DNA of 64,000 nucleotides, from positions 11,431,001-11,495,000 of the forward strand of contig OX335645.2 of assembly GCA_946894095.1 (NCBI GenBank), read 5' to 3'. This DNA comes from Incurvaria masculella (taxonomy: Eukaryota > Arthropoda > Insecta > Lepidoptera > Incurvariidae). Below, piece by piece: positions 46,501 through 58,500 of this stretch. Position 1 is the first letter of the stretch, and every line of letters starts with the position of its first letter. The position numbers and the translations under genes are program-made. Below the pieces are notes generated by a model. The model made no database searches, was not told the origin of the DNA, and saw only the letters and a list, made by a program, of their open reading frames with translations.

Positions 46501-49500
46501 GCAATCTTGAGATTAGTCCCCTGGTTGCCCCTGTGCAGTTTGGAAAAGTTTGCTACGCTCGGGTGAATGGCCAAAATGTAATAAGGTGTTGCGAACAATT
46601 TTGATAAAATTTTCAGGCAATCTTCAGATAAGCCTTGCGGATGATCCTGTGAAGTTTGGTAGCAATAGGATCAACAGATTTTTTTTTTATTTACGAGCAA
46701 ATCACATTCAAACCACACGTTACTTGCACCCGTGCGAATCTAGGCCGGGTCACTAGCAAAAAAATAAACACGCAACGCGACAAAAGACGAACCTCGTACG
46801 TGAGCCGATCGCGCTTGTTGAACAGCAGCAGCACGCACATCTGGAAGGTGGACACCTGGATTATGTGCTTGCGCGGCTGCGAGGCGGCGTGGGCGAGCGA
46901 GGAGGCCGAGCCGGCGGCGGAGGCGGGCGGCGGGGAGGGCGGCGAGGAGGCGGCGCCGGCGGCGGCGGGCGGCGGCGCCGGCGACGCGCGGAACGTTGCG
47001 TTCAGGTCCGCGCTGCCCAGCTGCGGCTGCAGCGACAGTTGCCGACCCGAGTGCTTGGCCAGGTAGAATCTGATGGAGGAATGATGTATGGTATTACGTA
47101 GGTATTTGACGCCAAAATAAGCTTTTAGTTACCACTAACTAGAGCGTGGAGTATTAGCATGATGGAATATCAGTGTACTTATTATGAAAGTGTATCTGCT
47201 CACACTCAACGTTTACACATAAAATAGTAAAACCAGTTGCAGTTTCTTTTTTAAAATTGAAAGATATATTTACCATCTATATTATATGGCATTTTTTAGT
47301 TTGTATTTGTGTGAAAATAAAAAAGGTTTTAAAACTACATGGTGTGACTTGCAGGGTGATTTATAAAAAGTTGAGCCCCCCACTGGCCTGCATATGTGTA
47401 TATGATTCCTGGTATTAATTAATGTTGATATGACACATACTCACAGTGTAAGAGAAAATTGCGAGACCCAATTTGTCTGAATACAGTTACGGTAGGCCTT
47501 CAAAAAATGCTTTAAGCTAAACAATTCATTATTATTATTACTTCGGTCATATTAGCAATATCGAGAGGATACAGCAATGGGATCGCCAATCGCTCTTCAA
47601 GCCATTAATAATCCTAAACCCGAGCCAAAAATGGCATCAGTGATGGTGTTTATTTATTTTAATAAGAAAACCCCTCCTACAAATGTACTTAGATTTCAAC
47701 AAAAAAAATCGAATAAGGTCAACGGTGAAAAATAAATTGTTTGAACTCTCTTGTAAAATAAGCTGCAAACTTACCTCCGGAAGGCTTCGAATGCGTTCCG
47801 AGGCGCTGGGGGCACATTGCAATTGGGTGTTGCGCTTTGAGTTGGCCAAAACCCAGTTGTGAGCACTCTAACTGATAAATCTACTCCGTGCAGGTTCACC
47901 TGCAAAAGGAAATGGTAAAATTAAATCAACCTAATACAATTGCTTGTGCATTCGCTTATGGTCGTCAAGAGACCACTAAATCAACAGTTCATGAAACGTG
48001 ATTTGATATCCTTCAAGTTGTACACAAATTATGACAAAATTTTCATTCTCGTATAATTAATCAATCAAAACGTAATCCAAACGAAAATGCAATTTGGAAA
48101 TTTTACAATAACCTGGAGCACGTCATTAGACTTCTATGATATCTGACAGATGTCAAATCGCTAATTAGAATCACTGCAGTCTACTTAAATCTCCTTTAAT
48201 GCTCTTGAAAAATGGTAAAGAAAGCTAAAAATGGTTTGACTGGATATTTCTGGACTTTGAAACTTTCGAATGAGGAAACGGGCAGGTGGCAGCCATATTG
48301 GGCTCACTGCATCTAAAATGTTGCACTTTGAATTGCTGGCCTGCATTAAATGTGTTGAGTGCACATGCGTAACCGTTCTTGTGCTCACTCCCTATCTCTC
48401 GGTATCCATATACGAAATAACGCCCGTGAAATGAATAAAAGCCCTTGAAACAGTTTCATTATGGTAATATAGAAAAATATTTTATAAATCTCTATACTCA
48501 CCCCCGACGAGACGACATACTCTTTGAATTCTTCCATGATAGTGTTGGACACGGTCATGTCCTTGAACATTCCTTCCAGTTTTGATGTGAACTGGCAGCC
48601 GCATTCAGTCTGAAGTAGATATTGAGACGCATTTAATTATAGACTCGCTGGCACTACAGGACCACAACTACAACCAGTAAAAGTACAAAAAGTTTTTTGT
48701 GATCAAAGACCTTAGTACAACTTCTAGTGTTTTCAAGTGTACGGATAATTGAAAAGCAGTGTTCGTTAAGCGAACTAACAATTGCGAGTCTGAGGTTAAT
48801 TTGATTACGCATCTTCGCCGTAAATATGTTGGCGTTTACACAAATCGCTAGTCAGAGTTTGTTTTTGACTGGTAGAAGTAAAACTCGTATGGGTTTTGTA
48901 GTTTTTAGGTTACTTTAAAGTTCTGTAAATGCTAATTTAGGTGAGCACTCAGACTACACATACTGTTTGGATCTCACTGAATGTTCTGTGTCATTAGTAA
49001 TAGGGACATAAATGGTTTATTTGATAGTTGGTAAAACTGATTTCTAAAAGGAGTCCTGCTTAAAGTCTTTAGGTCCTCTGCAAAATTCTTTAGCATTTTC
49101 TTTAATATCGCTTAATTTTTCAAACGGCATCGAGTAATCATCAAAATAAATTCGAAAGACTTTAAGCAAGATTGCGTGTCTACTAAAACAGTTAGAACAT
49201 TTTGAGCACTTACAAAAAATGTTTGATTTTTTGAGCATAAAGAATTTTGCAGGAAGCTGGGACTGTAGGCTACTGTGCCGGACGGGAAGTCGGGTGGGGA
49301 GTTACAGTTGGTACGCATGCACAGACCCGGAGGGAGGGAGGGACTGTTCGATCTGAGACACGTCTCCGATTATACAGTGAAAATCTTTCGGCTCCACTTC
49401 CTTCATTAAACCTTCTTTCTGTGGGGGTTCAAAGATTATTGGTACATTTATTTTAAGCTGGTTACTAGTAAGCTCTGTTGGAGTACTGTAATCAGAGCAG

Positions 49501-52500
49501 TCCTATACTAATGCAATTATAGAATTGCTTGGAATATATCATAACTCAGATTGATTTCGAAATGGCATGTCTGGTACTGCAAGGTATCGGAGCTGTCAAA
49601 AACAAATTGATTACGGAGCTAGAAGTACATGGCAACAGAAGGACATAGACCCAATAGTAGGAGACGAAGATTTTCTTTATTCATATAATTAGGAACGCAT
49701 TTGTTCGTTGAATTCATGTCATACTGCTAAAAATAGTTTGCATCTATCGGGGAATTATTTCGAAATGATTTTTCAATGAGGTTTCTGATTTTTGATGCTC
49801 CAATTAATTGACGTCGTAACATTGTTAAGGCAATGCATATACTTCGTAGCTGGATCTTCATAAAATCTCATCTAAAACTCTTTGAATGAGGTTTCTGATT
49901 TATCATGTTTCAATTTATTTACGCCATAATATTGATAGGGCAATGTGTGTAATTCATAACTGGATCTTCGTAAAATTCATCCAACAACCTTAGGAAATAA
50001 ATGGACAACTAGAGACTTGCCCTGCCTGCCTGTCAGTCTCGTTGTATAAGCATTTGACTCGCCGTGATGTGCAAAACTGAGCAAACAAAAGCGCTTGTTT
50101 TCTACTAAATCTTATTCTAACTTATAATACTGCTTCATATTTTATCCAAAAATTCGTAAATCAAACTTGACAGGAATGACAGTTTTGACGTTTTATAAGG
50201 TGAGGTCGCTCATGCGATATCTACAATAAGCTTTGAGTTTTCTTTCGCATTGTTTATTGTGTATTTCGTCTTTGGACACCAAGCGTCACTCAGATTTGTG
50301 ACAATTACATGGATATAATACACAAAAAAAAAAAAACAATAACAATTTAAAAATACAAAAGTTAAGAAAAATGTTACAAAAGTGTTTTCAATGAAAACTA
50401 CTTCAAGAGATGAAGATGATGAGTATCATCTTCATCTCTTGAAGAGAATTGGGCACGGCTGATTTCTAAGTATTTTTCAATAGATAGGTCCACAATATTA
50501 CTAGATTTTTCACATATTGTGTCATCCCGGCTTTATTCTTAAAGGGTTGCAGTCAATTTCTGTTTGAATGTATTCCAATAATTGTCTATTGTGAGATTTT
50601 ACTTTAAATAGAACCCAAAACCTTGAAGGTTTTTCATCCATTCTTATTTTTTTCTAAAATAATTTGTCACTTTTTAGTGTTGTTAGCCAAATTTATAACA
50701 AATGCATACAAAAGGTTGAAAGCACATTACTATTATGGGATGCTTGCACACAAATCCTGCTACCTAATTCAGCTTATCGAATCTGGAATACTCAATTCTG
50801 AAATTCATATTATAATTTTAGCTTCAGAAACAATGTGCATAAAAATTTAGAGGTGGTGAAAGAAAACAACTTGCCTGGTGTGTGTATTTATTTTGCAGCT
50901 ATAACAACAAATAGATAAAATAAAAAAATAATAAAAATTAAAGGGGGAAAATAAAAAAAAAAAAGAATATATGAAAAATAATAAAAACACAAAACCCGTG
51001 ATTTTTTTTTGTGTTAAATCTTGTACGATCGTACGGAACCCTTCGCGTGCGAGTCCGACTCGCGCTTGACCGGTTTTTTTGTGGTAATAAATATTAAGTA
51101 GTTTTTTCGAAATCCCTTGTTTTCTTTCCCTTCAAGTGAGTATGGAATGGGTCCGTAATAATTTTGAAATCCCGCAAGGGGTCCATGACACAAAAAGGTT
51201 AAGAAACCTTGGTCTAGAGCATGATCTTGCAGCAGTCGGTTCAAAATTCAATTAGCAGAACACTGATTTATAATTTCACAACCACATGAAACACACAACT
51301 GAAAAGAGAGTGATGTTACCTTTAGCTTGGAGATCATGTTCTTTTCGCTGTCATCCGAGACGGACTTGTTGAGCAGGAGCCGCTTGGCGAGGTGCTGCTT
51401 GTAGTAGCGCTCGAACACGTCCTTCTCCTGGAGGAAGCGGAACAGCACCATCGTCTTGTCCAGCACACCCTCGATCTCTTGCTCGCTCATCTGGACCACA
51501 AGCGACACATTACATGACAGCGGACACTGGACGGCCGGACCTAGCCCTGCTTATCTGAAATTATTTATTACTAAAAGTAGATGCCTGCGGCTCCGCCAGC
51601 GTTAAATTTGACTTCTCAAATATTTAACTAATGCCATTAGGTTATTTAGCATGGTTGAAAAATGTTACGGCTTTTCACGCGGCAGGAAGAGACATTCCCC
51701 TGCAGAGTCGTCTGCTGCGTACGAACGTGGCGGATGCCTCCTTGACAATGGGCTGAATGATTGGCTCGAAACGTCGGAGAATGTCTCCTCCTGCCGCGTG
51801 AAGTCTCGTAACATTTTTCAAATATATCTAACGACAGTGGTAATCTCAAAAGTATCATATTTGGCATGGTGGTAAATAGGCAAATTTGATAGGAAGAATC
51901 CAGCTATACATATAAACAGCATCAACATCGGTTTAGTGGTTGTAGATAATTAATTGGACAAAATAAACAAACAATGAGCAGAGATATTATTGAAATAGAA
52001 TACCAAATAATCGGATGGGGCTGACAAAATTAGTTGGCACTTACATTTTACATGTATACTGGATTACATTTCAAAACAGGTCCAAACTTAAAAAGCTTTG
52101 ATTTAAAAATGATATTCTTGTTTTACATACTTATCTCTGTCAAATAGTTTAATTTATAATAATTTATTCAGTTTAAAAAATCTTTAGATTAAAATATGAC
52201 AGATCAATTGGGCCCCGCTAGCGATTGTGTTAAATGGTAGTTTCAATAATGGCTAAGGACACGATTCTGTCTATTCCGGCATAGGTTCCTTTGTCTATAC
52301 ACAATCGTGATGTATCAGAGTAATGATCAGTTAAAGATAATTTTAAAGACTTCCCACAGACTGGCTTGCTGGCTAAAATGATTAATATAGTTTCAAATGA
52401 ATAATATTTTAAGGTATCACTTACTCCTTTGACTCCCTTCTTCAATTTGTCATCTATGAAGAGTGAGAGAAACTCTGGGGATTTGCAGTTTAGATTGAGG

Positions 52501-55500
52501 AAGAATTCAAAGTCAGATGCGATCATATGCTTGAAAATCTTGTCATTGTTGAACGAGTTGTGGAGGAAATGATCAAATCGGTCCTTAAGGTCGAGCAGAT
52601 TCTGAAAAATAAAAGAAAAATATTAATGTACTTTCTGATTATTTTCCATGAATGTCCGTTAAGATTCTTCTGCAGTATCCCTAACTGCTCAGGTGGCAGC
52701 GATGTGGCGTGCTAAATATATAATATAATAATTTCTATTTTGACCACTACTACAGATTTCTAGACAACTTGGAAGGAAGAGAAATTGGAAAGACAAGAAT
52801 AATTATTTTTTTATTTATGGTGTCTTCAACTTAAAAAAAAGAATACCAGCTGACCTGTTATCAACCTAATCTATAACCATTTGGATGTATCACTGGGCGC
52901 ACACTGAGCATGCCGAACCCAAGCCAAACTTTTTTACTGGCGTCCTGCAATTTGGCAAAATTTTCAGTGTAATTTATATACCTAATTAAAAAAGCCTGAC
53001 TCCAGAAGTTATGCTCAAAATCTATAAAACCTTTGTACGGCCCCTTCTGGAATATGGTTTCCAGGTCTGGCAGCCCTACTTTGAAGATGTGAATAACGCT
53101 ACGGCCACCAACCAATTTAAAAATAGACTGGATAACCATGTCAAACAAAATCTAATATAAAGAAAAATAACAAAAAAAAACAAAACAAAAAAATAATATT
53201 AAAAACCACTTAGCAACTAAATTTATCAAGTTAAAGACTGGATTTAGACGCATCAGCATATGCTGCCTGTCTAAAACTTATAAATAAGTAAATTTAAATT
53301 CAGATTCATCAATAATTGACACAAAAATTCATTTTGTTTTAAAATAAAATATTACAGAAATAACAAAAGAAAAATTAGTTTATTTTAAAATACTTATTAT
53401 TCAGGAAGAAGATGAGGAATTTCAAAATATATTTCAGAAATAACAAAAGAAATTATCGTTTATTTTAAAATACTTATTATTCAGGAAGAAGATGAGGAAT
53501 TTCAAAATATATATCAGAAATAACAAAAGAAATAATCGTTTATTTTAAAATACTTATTATTCAGGAAGGAGATGAGGAATTTCAAAATATATTTCAAAAA
53601 TAACAAAATAAAAATGATAACTTTTAAAATAATTAAAAGACTTATTAGGAAATATTCGGGAAGACGGAGCATGATGTCGCAAGGCACCTGCACGTATGCG
53701 ATGGCGTTGGTGTTGTGGTGCGTGTCGTTGACGAGCGCGCGGCCCTGCTCGCGCAGGTGCGCCGACACCGCGTCCGCCACCGTGCGCAGGCCCTCCGCCA
53801 CACGCCCCAGCAGCTTGTACACGCAGGCCAGCTCCGAGGTGCGCGTGTGGCTCAGCATGTGCACCACACCGGAATTCTCCATCTGTGCATTGTGACAGGG
53901 TCATTGTGTGTATGGACGTTGCTCTGCGGAACTCGCATCCCTTATTCCTCCCCATCCAACATATATCCGGAGTACCCACCACATAGAATTGTGGAATGTC
54001 TTTGTTTATTATTTAAACAATTGTCAAGTCTGTTTTTAAAACTATTGACAGATTCTGCACTGATGACTTTAATGTCGCAGGTTGTTAGCAACGCAGGTAA
54101 AGTGTTAAATCAATGTATGTAGGTATAATCTTAAATTTTGCTCGAGTAGGAGGCATTGATTACGAGAGGAGGTACAGCAGGAGAATTCCAAATGATGGGT
54201 ACACAACAGGTGATGAAATTGAAAAAAGCAATACCCGCGACTGGTATGTTTTGCTGGTACGGGTCCAGCCTTGAAGTATATTCGTAAAGCAGCTCTATTT
54301 ACTGGGCTCTTTCTTTAATTAATGTGTCCTTGCTTCACGGTACATTATGCATACATACATATCACATTCTTTGGAATAAGCGAGGTAGCTCCTTAGTACG
54401 AAAAAGTATATTTATTTTATCGAATACTGCTTCCGACGAATGTCTGGACCAAAAATTGTTCTTTATTATTTTCAAAATGGAAAAGTAATGATTGCGGCAC
54501 CTCCACGATGGTCTTCATGTGCCGCTCGATGAGCTCGTGCTCGAGCACGGCGACGACGCGCGGCTCGGTGGTGTCGTCGAGGTAGTGCCGCGCGCGCTCG
54601 CTCTCCTCCGCGATGCGCGCCTCCACGCGCGCGACGTACACCGCCGCGCTGTTCTCCGCGAGGAACTTCTGCGACTCCATCTGTCACGTGCACCGTACAG
54701 TGTTACTATAGATACATGATTGACTCAAAAGGCCTTTAACCATGCACATTTATCATTTGCCAATTTTTTTATTGCCTTAAGGTGGGTCTTCCCGCTCAAT
54801 TCCCCATACAAACGTGGAAAGAAGATCATGCCTATATTTCTTGTTCGAGACCCAAAATTATAATCAAAGCAGCTTTATTTAATCGAGCTACATAGATGCT
54901 TGATGACCATTAGCATTGTAAAATTGTCTTTGGTATCGAAGTCGTAATGTACAACATTTCTAAATTATCGCACCCCTTATACAATGAGTTTGGACATGGA
55001 TTACTAACGATAAAACAAAAACGTCCAAAAAATGTATCATTGCCGTTTATTTTTAATCTAACCAAATCAAACACTATGCAGATTGTCTCTTCCTGATCCG
55101 CATCACGAAGATTGTCTTTTTCTTCGAAACAGCGAAGGTCCCAGATCGCAGTAGTACGATTTTGTTTGGTGCCTGCGAATAAGCTAGTCCCATCGGGAAG
55201 GGCCATCTTAAGTTACTTTATACTTTATACAGATACTTTTTCGCATTCGCACACAACTTTCGATCTCAACTTGAATATTATATAACTTCAATTATAGCTG
55301 CACCAAACTAATGATTTTAGTTCCCACAGCAGAAACTCTGATCAATACAAAAATCACCAAAATAGGCATATTTTTTCACATTTAAATGACATTTTACAGT
55401 TATTTTTGCAAATTACATATTACGGTTAAAATAACACAATATATGGATACAGTGCTTGTTAATATTCACAACGAATAATGGTCCACCCTTATACATTATT

Positions 55501-58500
55501 TTAAATACAAAATATGAAAACTACATTTTCAGACGGTGATCAGGTGAAATTTCCTATCATTTTGTAGCTATGAATTTTGTTTTTTCGATCTTGATAAGTA
55601 AAGTACTCTCTGAAACCGATAGCAACCTAGTGTTGTCATCAGCCTTATTGTGATGACTTGACATACATTCAATAATATTATTTATCAGATTAATCATCAA
55701 TACATTTTGATTATTTTCGTTTTGACTCATTGTCTGGGTAAGCTCCTTTACATGACTACCGAAACTGAACGCATCACTATAACAATAGACATGGCAACAT
55801 TATTTGACAAAGAGACTTCAATATCTGTCAGTTTAGCATCAGATATTATCAGTATTGTGACCATCACAGAAGATTGACACCACGAATCTAAGTATGCAAT
55901 TTGAAGCTAATTTCCATGCGATTAAAGCTTTGATTACTTTCCTCATTACCACCAGGTCAGCTTCTTCAAATGCACATGATGACACTTCAGAAGCGAAATT
56001 AAATACCCACCAACCTAATAGAAATTTTGTTATATCCTGGTTCAATAAAGAAACTATATAGAAATGGCGGCTTGTACTTGCGAATCGCATGCTATCTCGC
56101 TTCCACTATTTCGCTATCTATACTCACACAGTGCGGTACCGACTGCAAAACAAAGTATCAAATCAGAGCACGCAGTGATATGTACTCAGTTGCGTTGTTA
56201 GGTCGGTATAGGGTTTTACTGGCTGAACTGAACAGAACTATGACTTCTAAAAACCGGGGGAAGATTCTTTGGAGTGTCGCCCTTGAAATTGTGTTTTAGA
56301 GAGCCATTATCCTGCCCTAAAATTAAGGGCGATAACTGTTTACATGCTCTTAATGTTTAACTATGTTTATGAAATTTTGGATTCTAAAATATTTTGTCAA
56401 AATTTATGTCTCTATTTTTATTTTTTAGGTACGGGTAATGTATGAATACTGGAATATTTTAATCAGTTTATTAAAACCAACACTTTCCTTTAGTTTGTTG
56501 TATAACAATACTTCACAGGATTTGTTTCTTGTAAGCGACACTATTGACTGGCGCAATAATACAGGTTGCGATTTTTTTTTCAAAATCAACGAGTTCGATT
56601 CGCGGCTAGGGAAACAAAAAAAAATCAAAAATCGAATAATGCCTTTTTACTTTTTATCAAAATCCGTGAGAGGATCACCCTTTGAGTGTTTTTCGCTATT
56701 TCTTATGGTTTCCGATCTAGCCCTGAAGGCCCACTGGAAAAGTTTACCCTGTATACCTCTTAGAATGGAAAATATTGATTGGCTAATAAGCATTAGAAAA
56801 AGTTTTTCGTACTAAACAGGTACGTCACTTATTCCAGGGAATCTACCGTACCGTCCTTTGGACAAGTACAAGGAGCCATTTCTATATAGTTTCTTTAATG
56901 AACTGGCTTATACACAAGCTGTTTAAAGTTTATCACTTGAATTAAATGTCTATTGGTGGTTTCTTTCTCATCATCGGATCATAAAGGGGTTTTCGTAATT
57001 TTAAAAAAGGAAGAAAAAAAAACTTAAAATCCAATCTATTTTATTTTGTGCTGATGCAATGAACATAATTGTAAATTGAAGCTTTGTTTTCTTTAAATAA
57101 ATCAAATAACTATTTCTTGAACATTAATTGATGAGGATAATGATGGATGTATTGACATTAGTGCGTTTAGACATAAGTGAGGCGCTCTTGTCTGGTTCCG
57201 GATATTAGGTAATAGGGTCACCCCGCAATGTTTTTTTTGTCATCGAGCCCTAAGGGGGGGGGGGGGGGTTGAACCCCCTAAACCTCTCCCTTATATATAG
57301 CCCTGACCCACGCCCACACAAAGTAAACACTGCTTTTATGTACATGGTACTACTTCTACATTTATATTTGGTAATGCCGAAATTTGTTAGCAAATTGACA
57401 AAAATCTAATTTAAAATGAATTATTATATTTTTGATTTGGCAAACAAACAGCACTATAAAGACACTCGTAAAAACTGTATCTGCTTAATAATTACGTGCC
57501 AGGATCACACACCCTTATTTGCAAGCTTAGCTATTGAACTGGATTGAAATGTATAAAAAGTATATATCTTATATTTCTTGAGTGTGTCAATTTCCTTTAA
57601 AAAATCCTTCAAAGCAAAATCAAACTGAAGTACCTTGTAGAAGTCGGCAGACTGATGCAGGAAGGGCTTCTCGAAGTCTTCTTCGTAGACAGAGCGCGAG
57701 TTGATACCAAGCACCACGAGCATCTGGCAGGCATTGCGGATTGCGAGCCGGTCCACCACCTCGCCGCGCCGCTCGCGAGCCACCAGGTCTAGCAGCGTCT
57801 CCCGCAGGTGGTCCCGGACGCAACCGTACCGCACTACCTGCAATACAGACTCAGGCTGAAATAAATAGTCATAACAGAAACTAAGACTATCGAAAAGTAT
57901 TACTTTGTGACGTCACTTTGCATTACTTAGAGATTTTGTCCATACAAAATGTGTCAATGTGTGTAGGTGTTCATTTTAAAGAGGTGAGAATTGCGAGATA
58001 TGGTGGGGAGAATAGTCCTTGCGAATTATTGAAATGTTTCATGCCACGATATAAAGCTTTAGTCGGGGCTAGGGTTCAAGCTAATGTAAGCTTACCTACA
58101 AAAATAACTTTCAAATCTCACTTTTTTCACTAAGGAGTGTACTTAATATTTAGTATCGGGAAGCAATACCTATAAATGAATTAACACATGTTTCAGGCAA
58201 TTAATAGACACAAATATGATTCGAGAAATATATTACCATTATGGTATATGCTAGAAAGGAGAGCGATAACCTCAAGACGATGCATGGTCCTAAAGACGTA
58301 GAAGAGTCCTGATGAAACGAAGATGCCACGAAATGCTTATGACACGGTTTATGACACTGAATGTCTTTTTGAGTCCTGTGCACTATTAAAATGGGCCCGC
58401 CCTGCAATCAGTCCTCGAAATGGTAATAGGGGAACACAAAGAAGATGATGCCGGCAGTCAGCATGCCTTGCCAGTGACACGTGAACTGCTAACAAACTGC

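Noticed and set aside
46656..47101. Plus-strand Gly/Arg- and Ala-rich open frames
   Set aside because: Antisense shadows of GC-rich Cul3 exon 11.
53557..54122. Long open frames on both strands rich in Arg, His and Ala
   Set aside because: Out-of-frame or antisense readings of GC-rich Cul3 exon 6.
54472..54719. Minus-strand 73-codon and plus-strand 75-codon frames
   Set aside because: Other-frame readings of Cul3 exon 5.
57255..57272. Run of G residues
   Set aside because: A simple homopolymer inside an intron, possibly an assembly-sensitive site. No function inferred.
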